Shown here one piece after another: positions 53,415 through 62,330 of a DNA stretch of 64,000 bases. Location: assembly GCA_002421005.1 (NCBI GenBank), contig DIJC01000021.1, forward strand, positions 11,924 to 75,923, read 5' to 3'. Source of the stretch: Enterobacteriaceae bacterium UBA5654. GTDB lineage: Bacteria; Pseudomonadota; Gammaproteobacteria; Enterobacterales; Enterobacteriaceae. The stretch's first letter is position 1. Each line of letters opens with the position of its first letter. The notes under the pieces were generated by a model. It saw only the letters and a program-made list of their open reading frames with translations. It ran no database searches and was not told the DNA's origin. A program made the position numbers and the translations under genes.

Positions 53415-54305
53415 TTACAGCGCGTCGGCGAAAATAGCGCTGACCCACTGAAGGAAGACGTCCAGACGACGCGAGGCCCGGCGCTCGCCCGCATAGATGG
53501 CGTTGATTTGCAGCGCGCCCGGCGGGTACTCCGTCATCACCTCTACCAGTTCGCCGCGCCGAAGCTGTTCTTCAAAGCGATAGCGCGGAGCCTGGATCAG
53601 CCCCAGCCCTTCGGCGGCAAGCGCGGCGGCGGTGTCAGAGTTGTCGGTCATCACCTGCACCGGCAGAATGCGGCTTTCAACGCCACTCTCGCCTGTAAAC
53701 TTCAGCGGCATCACTTCGCCCGTTTGCGAGGATACAAAGCCGATCATCTTATGGCCTGCCAGATCGCCCATGCTGCGTGGCGTTCCGTGGGCTGCGAGAT
53801 AAGACGGACTGGCACAGGTGATCTCCGGCAGACTGCCCAGCCGACGCAGCCGCAGGCTGCTGTCTTCCGGCACGCCGACCCGGATCACGCAGTCGATGCC
53901 CTCGCGCACCAGATTCACATAGCGATCGGTTTGCCCAAAGGTAATGATGATGTCCGGGTAGCGGCGCAGAAACTCCGGCAAGCGCGGTACCAGGAAGGTC
54001 CGGGTCAGCAGGCCGGACGCGTTAATGCGCAAATGCCCACCCGGTGCCGCCTTGCGAAATACCGTCCAGGTCTCTTCGATATCTCCCAGCACCGTCCGCG
54101 CCCGGCGGTAAAACTCCTCGCCCTCCGGGGTGGACTTCACCTCCCGCGTGGTACGCGCCAGTAGCCGGACGCCGGTTTCCTGTTCCAGTTGCTTAATGGC
54201 ATTGGTCGCGGTGGAGCGGGCAATGCCCAGATCCCGTGCCGCCTGTAAAAAGCTGCCGCCCTCCACTATTCGTACAAATAGCTGGAGCTGTTGAAGTTTA
54301 TCCAC
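53415..54305 (-). CDS. LysR-family regulator (divergent from SDR gene)
   Basis: 296-residue LysR protein of the CrgA/PecT-like group: MDKLQQLQLFVRIVEGGSFLQAARDLGIARSTATNAIKQLE forms the winged helix-turn-helix, and the effector-binding domain includes REGIDCVIRVGVPEDSSL and AAEGLGLIQAPRYRFEE. The neighbouring SDR-tautomerase pair begins on the opposite strand 131 nt away, the usual arrangement of a LysR regulator and its target. Confidence 0.92.
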   Translation of the reverse strand: MDKLQQLQLFVRIVEGGSFLQAARDLGIARSTATNAIKQLEQETGVRLLARTTREVKSTPEGEEFYRRARTVLGDIEETWTVFRKAAPGGHLRINASGLLTRTFLVPRLPEFLRRYPDIIITFGQTDRYVNLVREGIDCVIRVGVPEDSSLRLRRLGSLPEITCASPSYLAAHGTPRSMGDLAGHKMIGFVSSQTGEVMPLKFTGESGVESRILPVQVMTDNSDTAAALAAEGLGLIQAPRYRFEEQLRRGELVEVMTEYPPGALQINAIYAGERRASRRLDVFLQWVSAIFADAL

Positions 54306-54329
54306 CGTCAGTCCCTCCCCTCACCGCTC

Positions 54330-54349
54330 TTATTATTAGTGAATAATAA
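54330..54349. promoter_or_regulatory. Inverted repeat between lysR and SDR genes
   Basis: TTATTATT-AGTG-AATAATAA has perfect 8-bp arms and contains a T-N11-A core. It is 25 nt upstream of lysR, where an autoregulatory LysR site is expected. Confidence 0.55.
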
Positions 54350-54436
54350 ATTATGATGTCAATTTACAGACGATTATTTTTAATTTTACGACAGGTATAG
54401 TGCGTATGAAGGTTATCCATTAACGGGAGCACAATC

Positions 54437-55171
54437 ATGCAGCACACTAAAGTCGCGATCGTAACGGGCGCATCCAGAGGGATCGGCGCGGAGATTGCCC
54501 GCAGTCTTGCCGCCGATGGCATAGCGGTACTGCTCAACTACGCCCACAGCGCTGAACAGGCTGAGGCACTGGTGGCAGAAATTACCGACGCGGGCGGTAA
54601 CGCCGTTGCCGTGCAGGCGGATATCGCTGAAACGGCTGCCGCAAAAACATTATTTGACGCGGCAGAGGCCGCTTTTGGGCGGGTGGATATTCTGGTCAAT
54701 AATGCCGGGATTATGACGCTCTCCTCGCTTGCCGATACCGACGACAACAGCTTCGAGCGGCAGATGGCCATTAACCTGGCCGCCCCGTTTCGCCTGATGC
54801 GGGAAGCGGCAACGCGCCTGAACGACGGCGGCAGGATCATTAATTTCTCCTCAAGCGTCGTGGGTCTGTATCAGCCGCAGTACGGCGTCTATGCCGCCAC
54901 CAAGGCCGCCATAGAAGCGCTGACGCATATTCTGCCCAAAGAGCTGGGCGCGCGGGCGATTACGGTTAACGCCATCGCCCCCGGTCCGGTAGCGACGGAG
55001 CTTTTTCTGACAGGGAAAAGTGAAGCGTTAATTGAACGTATTAAGGGCATGAATCCGCTGGGACGGCTCGGCGAGCCGGAAGACATTATGCAGGTCGTCC
55101 GTTTCCTTGCCAGCGATGAAAGCCGCTGGATCAACGGGCAGGTAATTCGTGTTAACGGCGGCGTGGTTTAG
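54437..55171 (+). CDS. Short-chain dehydrogenase/reductase (SDR)
   Basis: 244-residue classical SDR. The nucleotide-binding TGASRGIG lies near residue 11, NNAG near 88, and the catalytic Ser-Tyr-Lys set is in INFSSSVVGLYQPQYGVYAATKAA near 137-155. The C-terminal WINGQVIRVNGG is standard. The residue after the second beta strand is uncharged, so NADPH preference is likely but not certain. Substrate unknown. A small tautomerase gene follows 24 nt later, suggesting action on an oxo-acid or quinone-like compound. Confidence 0.92.
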   Translation: MQHTKVAIVTGASRGIGAEIARSLAADGIAVLLNYAHSAEQAEALVAEITDAGGNAVAVQADIAETAAAKTLFDAAEAAFGRVDILVNNAGIMTLSSLADTDDNSFERQMAINLAAPFRLMREAATRLNDGGRIINFSSSVVGLYQPQYGVYAATKAAIEALTHILPKELGARAITVNAIAPGPVATELFLTGKSEALIERIKGMNPLGRLGEPEDIMQVVRFLASDESRWINGQVIRVNGGVV

Positions 55172-55195
55172 CCCCGATTAAAAACTGGAGAAGAT

Positions 55196-55405
55196 ATGCC
55201 TTTCGTCAATATCAAGACCCCTGAAGCGGCGCTGAACGCGCAGCAGAAAGCCGAAATTAGCCATCGCATTACCGATCTGCTGGTCGAATATTTTAGCGAG
55301 CACGCGCGCCCGCACACGATGGTGCTGATTGAAGAAGTGAAGGACGGCGGCTATTACCGCGCCGATGAGCCGTTCAGCATTCCGCCGGACTACCGGGCCC
55401 GTTAA
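55196..55405 (+). CDS. 4-oxalocrotonate tautomerase family protein
   Basis: 69-residue member of the tautomerase superfamily. Pro2, which becomes the N-terminal catalytic proline after removal of Met (MPFVNIKTPEAAL), is present, and the fold is beta-alpha-beta. Proteins of this size work as oligomers and convert enol to keto forms. The C-terminal PFSIPPDYRAR is longer than in classical 62-residue 4-OT. Probably co-transcribed with the SDR gene. Confidence 0.88.
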   Translation: MPFVNIKTPEAALNAQQKAEISHRITDLLVEYFSEHARPHTMVLIEEVKDGGYYRADEPFSIPPDYRAR

Positions 55406-55411
55406 TCGCCC

Positions 55412-56728
55412 CTATTCCGTACCGCTGTTGGACGCGCTGATCACCCGGTTGCGGCCCTGTTTTTTTGCTGCATACAGGGCCGTATCCGCCTGATAGATCA
55501 GCTTGCTGGCAACGCTGTGCAGCGGCTGATCCTCCCGGAACGCGTTCTCATCATACAGCGTCGCTACGCCGATACTGATCGTCAAAAACCCGGTTGGGCT
55601 GGAAAGATGGGGAATACGCAGCGCGTTAATACTTTCGCGCAGGCGCTCAGCCACAATCAGCGCCCCGGACATATCGGTGCGCGGCAGGATCACCAGAAAC
55701 TCTTCACCACCGTAGCGGCTGATATTATCTTCCGGGCGCAGGCTGGCGGAGACCAGCGCGTTAGTCACTTTGCGCAGGCAGTCATCACCGGACTGATGCC
55801 CCTGACTATCGTTGTAATTTTTAAAGTAATCGATATCCGCCAGGCATACCGACACCGGCAGCCCCTGCTCAAGCGCGTAAGCAATCTCTTTAATCAGAAA
55901 TTCATCCATATAGCGGCGATTATAGAGACCGGTAAGATGATCGAGCTGGGCAAACTGCTGTAATACCTGATTGGCATTCGCCAGCTTCTGCTCCGCCAGA
56001 CGGCGAGCGGTAATATCAACCCAGGTCACAGACAGGCCGACGACATTATTCATCGCGTCATACACTGGCACCGGCTGGGTGTAATAATAACGCTCGGCGT
56101 ACATCACCTCCCGGCTGGGAATTTCTTCACCGCTGCCCGCAAGCGCAAAATCCAGTAAAAACTGCTGCCAGCACTCCGGCATTAACCGGGCAAAGGAATC
56201 TTCGTCGGCGGGCGTATTGCCAATTAACCGATTCATGGCCTTGTTGGACATCACCAGCCGACCGTTGACGTCAATCATGCACAGCGCAACCGGAGTGGTG
56301 TCATAAATCGTTTCCAGTTGCAGCACCCGCTCGCCAAGCGTGGAGATATTGCGGTCAATCCCGCGATAGCCGCTAAGATTACCCGCGTCATCAAACAGCG
56401 GAATACCGCTGGTTTCCAGCACCACAATGGTGCCGTCCGCGCGCCGGTTGCGATTCACCAGACCGGAAAAGGCCCGCTGCGCCGCTACGATTTCGCCGAA
56501 CGCCTGGCCGACGCGGGCGGCTTCTTCCGGGGGCATAAAATCAAACGGCGTGCGGCCCAGCACTTCTTCAGGTGGATAGCCCAGCAAATCATTCACCACG
56601 TCGGAAACCCAGGTATAACGCCCCTGAGCATCGACTTCCCACAGCCAGTCAGAATTATGATTGAGAAGATCAAACAGATGTTTTTCATCAACCTGATGAA
56701 AATAAGAGGGGGCTTTTTCATTCGTCAT
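55412..56728 (-). CDS. PAS-PAS-GGDEF diguanylate cyclase
   Basis: 438 residues from the ATG at 56728. Two PAS domains come first: DWLWEVDAQGRYTWVSDVVNDLLGY-type near residue 27 and TTPVALCMIDVNGRLVMSN-type near 160. The C-terminal GGDEF domain has the active-site YGGEEFLVILPR and the conserved DIDYFKNYNDSQGH, so it should make cyclic di-GMP. No membrane segment is seen. The start is uncertain because no strong ribosome-binding site precedes it; an in-frame start at 56815 would add 29 residues. A 6-nt gap separates the stop from the convergent tautomerase gene. Confidence 0.9.
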   Translation of the reverse strand: MTNEKAPSYFHQVDEKHLFDLLNHNSDWLWEVDAQGRYTWVSDVVNDLLGYPPEEVLGRTPFDFMPPEEAARVGQAFGEIVAAQRAFSGLVNRNRRADGTIVVLETSGIPLFDDAGNLSGYRGIDRNISTLGERVLQLETIYDTTPVALCMIDVNGRLVMSNKAMNRLIGNTPADEDSFARLMPECWQQFLLDFALAGSGEEIPSREVMYAERYYYTQPVPVYDAMNNVVGLSVTWVDITARRLAEQKLANANQVLQQFAQLDHLTGLYNRRYMDEFLIKEIAYALEQGLPVSVCLADIDYFKNYNDSQGHQSGDDCLRKVTNALVSASLRPEDNISRYGGEEFLVILPRTDMSGALIVAERLRESINALRIPHLSSPTGFLTISIGVATLYDENAFREDQPLHSVASKLIYQADTALYAAKKQGRNRVISASNSGTE

Positions 56729-56907
56729 GATCGTGCTCGAATCGCGTTTAATAATGACCGGGTCAGGGCAACAGAAGCTATAAAGATACAGGGAAGCGCA
56801 ATTTGAGAGTAGCAAACATTGATACTGTGAATATAAATATTCTTTATGAGCGTTGATTCGTCAAATCGGGGCGGGATCACTACACGGCATGCGGGCAAGA
56901 AACAACG

Positions 56908-56932
56908 ACCCGGCGGCGAAAAACCGCCGGGT
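56908..56932 (-). terminator. Terminator after the glycerol dehydrogenase-type gene
   Basis: ACCCGGCGG-7 nt-CCGCCGGGT, a perfect 9-bp stem 14 nt past the stop codon, followed on the minus strand by CGTTGTTTC. Confidence 0.8.
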
Positions 56933-56945
56933 TTGCGACAGGAGA

Positions 56946-58046
56946 TTAGCGCAGCGCTTTCAGGCGACGGCCTTCGGCATCCGCCGCCCGCATCGCAGCG
57001 AGGACACTGGCAGGCGTGACTTCATACGGCTCGTTATGCATCGTCTCGCCCGGCTGACAGGACGCTTCAGCCGCTTTCAACAGCTCTGCATCGCTGACAT
57101 TCTCTAAACCAATATCCGCCAGCGTGGTCGGCAGGCCCAGATCCAGGCAGAAACGATAAACGGTATTGATGAGTTCAGGATCGCGATCGGTCAGCATCAG
57201 CATTGCGAGGGTGCCGAAGGTGACCTTTTCACCGTGCCAGTAGCGGTGGGTTTGCGGCAGCACCGTCAGGCCATTGTGGATAGCGTGAGCCGCCGCCAGA
57301 CCGCCGCTTTCGAAGCCCAGCCCGGAAAGCAGCGTATTTGCCTCAATGACATGCTCAAGCGCAGGCGTCACCTTTTGCTGCTCGCAGGCATTTTTTGCCT
57401 GCACGCCGTATTTCAGCAGCGTATCGAAACATAAGCGCGCCAGGCCAAAAGCGGTCATCGGCCCCGGACGCCCGGTCATATTCCCCGCAAGTTTAATGCG
57501 GCAGTCTTCCGCTTCAAACCAGGTCGCCAGCGCATCGCCAATCCCGGAGAGCAGGAAGCGCACCGGAGCCTCGGCGATCACGGCGGAATCCACCAGCACC
57601 ACATCCGGGTTACGCGGGATCATCAGATAGCGTTTGAACTGGCCCTGCGGGGTATAAATCACCACCAGCGAGCTGCACGGCGCGTCGGTTGATGCCAGCG
57701 TTGGAACAATGACGACAGGACGCTTCAACGATGCGCCGGTGGCTTTGGCGGTATCCAGCGTTTTGCCCCCGCCCACGCCGACAATCACTTCCGCGCCGTA
57801 GCTTTTCGCCAGCGCGGAAATACGCTCGATTTCTTCATCCGAGCATTCGCTGTTAAAAATCTCGACCTGATAATCGATTTTGCCTTTCAGCGCGCCGTCG
57901 AGCTTTTCCCCCAGCTTCTGGTTTACTACGGGGTCTTCCAGCACCAGCGCTTTACTGCCGAGGCGTAAAATCTCTTCCGCCAGAGAGTGGGCAATTGCGC
58001 CAGCGCCTTGTACGTAACGACCCGGAAAAATAGCGGTAGTAATCAT
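56946..58046 (-). CDS. Glycerol dehydrogenase family enzyme (GldA/DhaD-like)
   Basis: 366-residue iron/zinc-type alcohol dehydrogenase. The NAD-binding GVGGGKTLDTAKA lies near residue 95 and STDAPCSSLVVIYT near 120. The metal ligands are Asp in GIGDALATWFEA (near 170) and two His in AAAHAIHNG and YWHGEKV (near 250 and 270). It resembles GldA and DhaD but is clearly a separate paralogue. The start at 58046 removes a 15-codon extension and gives MITTAIFPGRYVQGAG, the family start. Facing IclR regulator and palindrome suggest inducible use of glycerol or another vicinal diol. Confidence 0.88.
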   Translation of the reverse strand: MITTAIFPGRYVQGAGAIAHSLAEEILRLGSKALVLEDPVVNQKLGEKLDGALKGKIDYQVEIFNSECSDEEIERISALAKSYGAEVIVGVGGGKTLDTAKATGASLKRPVVIVPTLASTDAPCSSLVVIYTPQGQFKRYLMIPRNPDVVLVDSAVIAEAPVRFLLSGIGDALATWFEAEDCRIKLAGNMTGRPGPMTAFGLARLCFDTLLKYGVQAKNACEQQKVTPALEHVIEANTLLSGLGFESGGLAAAHAIHNGLTVLPQTHRYWHGEKVTFGTLAMLMLTDRDPELINTVYRFCLDLGLPTTLADIGLENVSDAELLKAAEASCQPGETMHNEPYEVTPASVLAAMRAADAEGRRLKALR

Positions 58047-58070
58047 AAATATCTCCTTATAAACGGCATC

Positions 58071-58088
58071 AGTTCCGTATATGGAACT
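58071..58088. promoter_or_regulatory. Palindromic operator, probably for the IclR regulator
   Basis: AGTTCC-GTATAT-GGAACT is a perfect inverted repeat 25 nt upstream of the dehydrogenase start codon. It is of the size and kind bound by IclR-family proteins, and the iclR-type gene is divergent from it. Confidence 0.65.
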
Positions 58089-58325
58089 CAAGTTCTTACA
58101 ATGAGTCTATATTTACTCCTTATTATTTTTTCGTCAACCAGTGCGAAGTATTGTTTTTTTAATTCATTCACACGGCAAATAAAACACATGAAAAACATCA
58201 CCTTTAATTATTATTAATAGATAAAGTGGCTATTTTATAAAGGAGGAGGGAAATAAACAGGGTGATTTTTATAATTTCCAATTCACGTATAATCCCCCTC
58301 ACTTTTCTGGCTGGCGAACCTCATT

Positions 58326-59081
58326 ATGCTCTCTGATTCAACCACCTCCGTCCCGGCGATCGATAAGACCATCAGGATCTGCAACTATCTGTTTTCCTCG
58401 CCGGGTGCCACATTCAGCCAGATCCAGCAAGATCTCTCTTTACCCAAAAGCAGCACTTCTTCTCTGCTCAACGCGCTCACCGTCCATCACATTCTGCGCC
58501 AGGAAAAAGGCCGATTTTATCTGGGTCTGAAACTGTACGAATGGGGAAATAAATCGCTGGAGCAGTTCGATATCCGTAATATTGCGCTGCCGATCCTCGA
58601 ACGTGTACGTAATGAAACGGGCCTGACCTGCCATTTAGGGGTGCTGGATGAGCGGTCGCCCGTCTATATTCTGAAACTGGAAAGCAATCATCCTATTGGT
58701 ATTCGCAGCTGGGAAGGGAAAAAGCTGCCGCTGCACAGTTCAGCGGTGGGAAAAGCGCTGGGCGCGTGGCTGCCGGAAGAAAAAATTGACGCGCTGCTGC
58801 CGGATGAAAATCTTCCCCGTTTTACCGCCACCACTATCACCCGTAAAAGCGAGCTACTGGCCGATTTTGCCCGGATCAGAAGTAAAGGCTGGGCTTACGA
58901 TAACGAAGAAAATTGCTCCGGCGTATTTTGTATTGCCGCGCCGGTGTTCGATCACAAACATCACGCTATCGCGGCAATCAGCGTTTGCGGCATTCAGCTC
59001 CAGCTTCCTGAAGAGAGAATCGCTGAAATTTCCGCGCTGATTATGAGCGCCTGCCGCGATCTCTCTGCCAGAATGCTTTAA
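58326..59081 (+). CDS. IclR-family transcriptional regulator
   Basis: 251 residues: winged helix-turn-helix at the N-terminus (TFSQIQQDLSLPKSSTSSLLNAL, near residues 35-60) and the GAF-like effector domain (LTCHLGVLDERSPVYIL, PLHSSAVGKALGAWLPEE, AAPVFDHKHHAIAAISVCG). It is divergent from the GldA-like gene with 279 nt between, which contains a perfect palindrome. The effector is not known; local control of the dehydrogenase is inferred from layout. Confidence 0.92.
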   Translation: MLSDSTTSVPAIDKTIRICNYLFSSPGATFSQIQQDLSLPKSSTSSLLNALTVHHILRQEKGRFYLGLKLYEWGNKSLEQFDIRNIALPILERVRNETGLTCHLGVLDERSPVYILKLESNHPIGIRSWEGKKLPLHSSAVGKALGAWLPEEKIDALLPDENLPRFTATTITRKSELLADFARIRSKGWAYDNEENCSGVFCIAAPVFDHKHHAIAAISVCGIQLQLPEERIAEISALIMSACRDLSARML

Positions 59082-59086
59082 GGTTT

Positions 59087-59857
59087 TCAGCCTTTTTTAT
59101 GCCAGTACGCAACCGTGCGCAGGAGCTGCGGATCGCGATCTTTGTCCTCAAAAACCGTGGCGAGTTTTTTTACCGTCTCACCCTCGCCGGTAAGCCAGAT
59201 AAAGTAATCCTGCGCCGGAACGTTGAGCTGCGCCAGCCGCGCGGCAAGAGTCTGCTCGTCATGACCGACGATCCATTCAATAGTAAACCCGTCCAGATGC
59301 GCCAGGTAATCCTGTAGCGCGATGTCGTTAACGCTGACAATCGCCGTCACCTGCGGGCGTGAAGGTAATGCGGCCAGCCCTTCCAGCCGACGACGCAGCG
59401 CGGGCATCCCGGATTCATCACAGACATAAAGCTGCCAGGCATAATCCTCCGGCACCACCAGCGAACCGCGCGGGCCGCCGATAGTGAGCGTGTCGCCTGG
59501 CTGCGCATTCATCGCCCAGCGACTGGCTACCCCGCCGTCGTGAATAAAGAAATCCAGCGCCAGTTCATGACGCGCCGCATTGTACAGCGGCGTGTAGTCA
59601 CGCGCGGCAGGACGCACACCGTCCGCCCAGACGATGCCTTCGTCCGTCACCGTGGGCGGGATCAGGCGCGTGCCGTCCTGCGGGAAAAAGATTTTAGTAT
59701 GATCGTCAAATCCCTGTGAGGAGAACCCTTCCAGCGCCGGGCCGCCCAGCACAATGCGCTGAAAGCCTGCGCTGATACGCTCGACACGCAGAACGTCCAG
59801 TTCGCGGAAGCGCAGTTCGTTGCGGACACGTTGTGGATAGCGTGTTTTTGCAGCCAT
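59087..59857 (-). CDS. yqjH: NADPH-dependent ferric-chelate reductase YqjH
   Basis: 256-residue siderophore-interacting flavoprotein that reduces ferric chelates in the cytosol to release iron. The FAD-binding RDYTPLYN lies near residue 86 and the phosphate-binding GGPRGSLVVPEDY near 130. In E. coli, yqjH (nfeF) is repressed by Fur and by nickel-responsive YqjI. Its upstream region carries a Fur-like box and a GATATATC element, and yqjI is divergent, so the same control is expected. Confidence 0.94.
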   Translation of the reverse strand: MAAKTRYPQRVRNELRFRELDVLRVERISAGFQRIVLGGPALEGFSSQGFDDHTKIFFPQDGTRLIPPTVTDEGIVWADGVRPAARDYTPLYNAARHELALDFFIHDGGVASRWAMNAQPGDTLTIGGPRGSLVVPEDYAWQLYVCDESGMPALRRRLEGLAALPSRPQVTAIVSVNDIALQDYLAHLDGFTIEWIVGHDEQTLAARLAQLNVPAQDYFIWLTGEGETVKKLATVFEDKDRDPQLLRTVAYWHKKG

Positions 59858-59881
59858 TATTTTCGCCTTCGTGAAGTTTTC

Positions 59882-59889
59882 GATATATC
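59882..59889. promoter_or_regulatory. YqjI-like operator element, yqjH side
   Basis: GATATATC, in the context GATATATCTGAATTAA, mirrors the element at 60057-60064 next to yqjI. Symmetric placement in front of both divergent genes suits the YqjI repressor. Confidence 0.5.
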
Positions 59890-59907
59890 TGAATTAATTT
59901 TCCAAAT

Positions 59908-59926
59908 GATAATGATTGCTAATCAT
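59908..59926. promoter_or_regulatory. Fur box between yqjH and yqjI
   Basis: GATAATGATTGCTAATCAT is close to the 19-bp Fur consensus GATAATGATAATCATTATC and lies about 51 nt upstream of yqjH. Confidence 0.75.
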
Positions 59927-60056
59927 GTAAAATGCAAGCGCTTTTTAGATAGCGGAGAGCACAAATACCCCCCAAAATAAATAACGTTTAAAATCATATT
60001 GTTAAAACAAATATCTTTGACCCCATTGCGTTATCTGAATTTTTAGATATAAATTA

Positions 60057-60064
60057 GATATATC
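60057..60064. promoter_or_regulatory. YqjI-like operator element, yqjI side
   Basis: GATATATC, preceded by another TTAGATAT unit (60043-60050), lies 20 nt before the yqjI start, a position suited to autorepression. Confidence 0.5.
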
Positions 60065-60083
60065 AAAAAGAGAGGAGAACCCT

Positions 60084-60629
60084 ATGCGACATCATCATGA
60101 ATTTGACAGAGAACATCACCATCATGGACGCGGCGGCGAGCATCATCACGGCGGCGGCGGACGGCGGCAGCGATTTTTTGGTCACGGCGAACTACGGGTC
60201 GTGATCCTCGATCTGCTCAGCCGTAATGCCAGCCACGGCTATGAGATTATCAAAGAGATCGAAACCCTGACCCAGGGTAACTACACCCCCAGCCCCGGCG
60301 TGATCTATCCGACGCTCGACTTTCTGGAAGATCAGCAGTTTATCACCATCACGGAAGAAGACGGCGGGCGCAAAAAGATCGCCATTACCGCCATCGGGGA
60401 GCAATGGCTGGAAGAGAACAGCGAGCATCTGGAACATATTCAGGAACGGATCAAAGCGCGGAACGTGGGCTTTGAGCTGCGCAAAAATCCGCAAATGAAG
60501 CGCGCACTGGAGAACTTTAAAGCGGTGCTGGATCTGAAAGTGAATCAGGGCGAAATCAGCGCCGCGCAGCTAAAACTGATTATTGGCGTTATCGACCGCG
60601 CGTCGCTTGAAATCTCGCAGCTCGATTAA
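60084..60629 (+). CDS. yqjI: Nickel-responsive PadR-type repressor YqjI
   Basis: 181 residues with a His-rich N-terminal extension (clusters HHH, HHHH and HHH within the first 22 residues), thought to bind nickel. A PadR winged helix follows (VVILDLLSRNASHGYEIIKEIE, YPTLDFLEDQQFITITEEDGG), then a C-terminal dimerisation helix pair. In E. coli, YqjI represses itself and yqjH and is released by nickel. Its stop overlaps the aer stop by 3 nt. The presence of a nickel urease in the same window gives it extra context. Confidence 0.94.
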   Translation: MRHHHEFDREHHHHGRGGEHHHGGGGRRQRFFGHGELRVVILDLLSRNASHGYEIIKEIETLTQGNYTPSPGVIYPTLDFLEDQQFITITEEDGGRKKIAITAIGEQWLEENSEHLEHIQERIKARNVGFELRKNPQMKRALENFKAVLDLKVNQGEISAAQLKLIIGVIDRASLEISQLD

Positions 60630-62146
60630 TGCAGGACGGTCACCGCGTCCTCCAGACGGCTGGCGCGGTGTCTGACCATGGCAGAGACGGCGGCGTTTTG
60701 CTCTACCAGTCCGGCGTTTTTCTGGGTGATAGCATCCAGTTCCGCCACCGCCCGCGTAAGATCCGCCAGTCCCGTCGCCTGCTCTGAGGTCGAGCCGCTA
60801 ATCTCGGCAATCAGCCGGGTGACGTTCTGCACCTGCGACACAATATCTTCCATCGTTTGCCCGGCGGCGTGAACCTGATCGGAGCCGGACTGCACCTTGC
60901 TGGCGCTGGCCTCAATCAGTTTGCGGATATCGTTCGCGGCGCTGGCGCTGCGGCTGGCAAGATGGCGCACTTCGCCCGCCACCACCGCAAACCCTTTCCC
61001 CTGCTCACCGGCCCGCGCGGCTTCAACGGCGGCATTCAGCGCCAGAATATTAGTCTGAAAGGCGATATCGTTAATCAGGGTGGTAATGGAGCCGATGCGC
61101 TGGGTACTGCTGGCAATTTCATCCATCGTTTTAACCACCGTTTCCATCGCCCTGCCGCCGTGGATCGCTGCGCTGCTGGCGGCGCTGGAGAGTTTATCGG
61201 CAGCGGCGGCGGTCGCCGAATTGTGCTGCACCGAGGCAGCCATCTGACTCATGGTGGCAACCGTCTGCTGAACGTTCACCACCGTCTGTCGGGTACGCGC
61301 GTTCAAATCGTCATTGCCTTTTGCCAGCGTTACGCTGCCGTCGCGCACGCTCGCCACCTGACAGGCTACGTCATTGATCAGCCAGCGGCTCATTAGCCCC
61401 AGTTGACCGACGGCGCGCAGGGTCAGTCCCAGTTCATCGCCACGGTTAAACTGCCCGACGCTGCTTTTCTCGCCGGTCGCCACGCTTAACGCCTCACGCG
61501 ACACCTGCTCTACCGGACGCACAATCTGCCACTCAAAGCAGGCGCAGCCCAGCAGCACGACCAGTGCGCACCACAGCAGCGACAGCGCGGGCGCGCTAAG
61601 CGCCATCAACGCGGCGGCCAGCGCCACAAACAGCAGCGCCATAACCCCCCGCGTGCGCCAGCGTAACGGCAGCGCGTTCAGCCGTCCGACAACGCCTTTG
61701 CCCACCACGCGCCCTTTATAGACGCGTTTACGGCAGCGGCCTTCCGCCAGCGCCTGATACAGCGGCACGGCAGCGGCGATTTCCTCTTTCTGCGCTTTGG
61801 TGCGAATCGACATATAGCCAGTGACTTTACCGTCACGCACCATCGGCGCGACGTTGGCCCGGACCCAGTAATGATCGCCGTTTTTACAGCGATTTTTAAC
61901 GATGCCGGTCCACGGCTCGCCCTGCTTCAGGGTGTACCACATATCGGCAAAGGCGGCTTTCGGCATATCCGGGTGGCGCACCAGATTATGCGGCTGCCCG
62001 ACCAGTTCCTGCTGGGAGTAACCGCTGACCTGCACAAAGGTATCATTGGCATGAGTGATAATGCTGCGTAAATCGGTGGTAGACATCAGGGTGGTGCTAT
62101 CGTCCAGAGGGTGCTCACGTTGCGTAACGCTTGAAGAGGAAGACAT
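60626..62146 (-). CDS. aer: Aerotaxis receptor Aer
   Basis: 506-residue redox-sensing chemoreceptor. The N-terminal FAD-binding PAS domain (ITHANDTFVQVSGYSQQELVG, NGDHYWVRANVAP) spans about residues 20-120. A hydrophobic membrane hairpin (ALLFVALAAALMALSAPALSLLW) lies near 170-205, and HAMP follows. The signalling tip has the MCP core FQTNILALNAAVEAARAGEQGKGFAVVAGEVR near 365. There is no periplasmic domain, as expected. It is monocistronic behind a sigma-28 promoter and convergent with yqjI. Confidence 0.95.
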   Translation of the reverse strand: MSSSSSVTQREHPLDDSTTLMSTTDLRSIITHANDTFVQVSGYSQQELVGQPHNLVRHPDMPKAAFADMWYTLKQGEPWTGIVKNRCKNGDHYWVRANVAPMVRDGKVTGYMSIRTKAQKEEIAAAVPLYQALAEGRCRKRVYKGRVVGKGVVGRLNALPLRWRTRGVMALLFVALAAALMALSAPALSLLWCALVVLLGCACFEWQIVRPVEQVSREALSVATGEKSSVGQFNRGDELGLTLRAVGQLGLMSRWLINDVACQVASVRDGSVTLAKGNDDLNARTRQTVVNVQQTVATMSQMAASVQHNSATAAAADKLSSAASSAAIHGGRAMETVVKTMDEIASSTQRIGSITTLINDIAFQTNILALNAAVEAARAGEQGKGFAVVAGEVRHLASRSASAANDIRKLIEASASKVQSGSDQVHAAGQTMEDIVSQVQNVTRLIAEISGSTSEQATGLADLTRAVAELDAITQKNAGLVEQNAAVSAMVRHRASRLEDAVTVLH

Positions 62147-62196
62147 AGCTGCGTCCTTTGCAAGTTATTTGAATGTTAATTATTTGGTGTAATGTT

Positions 62197-62223
62197 ATTT
62201 CGGCGATAATCACTTTATCTTTA
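62197..62223 (-). promoter_or_regulatory. Sigma-28 (FliA) promoter of aer
   Basis: On the minus strand TAAAGATA-N11-GCCGAAAT matches the flagellar sigma consensus TAAAGTTT-N11-GCCGATAA with the correct spacing. It lies about 50 nt upstream of the aer ATG, as in E. coli. Confidence 0.8.
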
Positions 62224-62330
62224 GTTGTTAAATTTGATTTAGATCGCAATTTGCGATTAAACCTTACTTTTAGTGGGTTACGGTAATCCATTGATTTTAA
62301 ATATTTTCACTACGAAATAGTTCATTGTTA

